Position numbers and translations under genes: made by a program. From assembly GCF_026262505.1 (NCBI RefSeq), contig NC_067204.1, positions 1,116,001 to 1,180,000 on the forward strand: DNA of 64,000 bases, given 5' to 3'. This document shows positions 63,943-64,000 of this stretch, one piece after another. A model generated the notes under the pieces. That model ran no database searches and was not told the DNA's origin. It worked only from the letters and a program-made list of their open reading frames with translations. Position 1 is the first letter of the stretch, and every line of letters starts with the position of its first letter. Source of the stretch: Trichomonas vaginalis G3. Lineage: Eukaryota > Parabasalia > Trichomonadida > Trichomonadidae.

Positions 63943-64000
63943 TTTACTATATGTAAAAATCTAATGTCCACCTAGTCTCTTACGTTTCCTTCTGAGTTCC
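63943..64000. other. window edge within copy 3
   Basis: The last bases are again coding-like on the minus strand, but too short to identify. The right terminus of the Polinton is outside the window. Confidence 0.4.

Larger units (their letters stand above)
40258..64000 (+). mobile_element. Polinton/Maverick copy 3, runs off the right edge
   Basis: A Polinton fossil of more than 23.7 kb. Parts in order: structured terminus, left-end protein, coiled-coil protein, candidate capsid, small proteins, candidate penton, SF3 helicase, basic protein, packaging ATPase, a set of small proteins with an HNH-type domain, DNA polymerase B, a candidate lytic or core protein, integrase, phage-like fibre and further proteins. 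Carrying both polymerase B and an SF3 helicase recalls mavirus-type virophages. The element is broken, with some tens of breaks, mostly in the left half and the polymerase. Parts near the right edge read open. It is young, judged by near identity to copy 1. Confidence 0.75.

Overview
The window looks like a piece of the nuclear genome of a parabasalid, most likely Trichomonas vaginalis. The evidence is very AT-rich spacer DNA, intronless host genes with very short leaders, a gene carrying the initiator-binding domain known only from trichomonads (14639-15445), expanded protein-kinase paralogues, and a heavy load of DNA transposons and Polinton/Maverick elements. No rRNA, tRNA or CRISPR array was recognised.

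Host part (about 1-20.5 kb). A pogo-like DNA transposon (508-3914) holds a complete-looking transposase and two tandem-repeat tracts. Three paralogous kinase loci follow in the same orientation: a complete kinase (4003), a decayed kinase lacking its catalytic loop (7055), and a kinase intact except that TTG stands where ATG is expected (about 10890). Between and after them lie a Ser-rich protein (5287-6156, minus), an IQ-motif protein with Trp-rich helices (11958-14018, minus) and the initiator-binding protein. A 1.25 kb fold-back element (16009-17270), a 120-bp tandem repeat (18426-18710) and a Mutator-like transposase with a WRKY/FLYWCH-like finger (18921-20429, minus) fill the rest.

Polinton part (about 20.65-64 kb). 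Three Polinton/Maverick copies are present, all treated as fossils: a left-end copy cut off at about 32.4 kb, an inverted noisy left-end fragment (32422-37021, containing a 25-N gap), and a long copy from about 40.26 kb that runs off the right edge. Recognisable parts are a left-end acidic protein, a coiled-coil/PQ-rich protein, a candidate major capsid protein, a candidate second capsid protein, a D5/SF3-type helicase, a packaging ATPase, an HNH-type domain, protein-primed family B DNA polymerase, rve integrase and a phage-like tail-fibre protein. Where the copies overlap they are nearly identical except in the leftmost gene, so the insertions look young. The first copy has about a dozen breaks and the long copy some tens. 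Some may be sequence error, since the neighbourhood of the gap is visibly poor.

The most unusual signal is a family of hairpin chains: head-to-tail runs of different, nearly perfect 40-70 nt palindromes with almost nothing between them. The clearest are at 39159-40144 (about fifteen hairpins in 1 kb) and 8652-9368 (a set of four hairpins repeated three times), with a noisy inverted relative at about 37070-37790 and a trio at 3485-3633. At least one hairpin type is shared between the 8.7 kb and 40 kb loci. I know of no described element class of this form.
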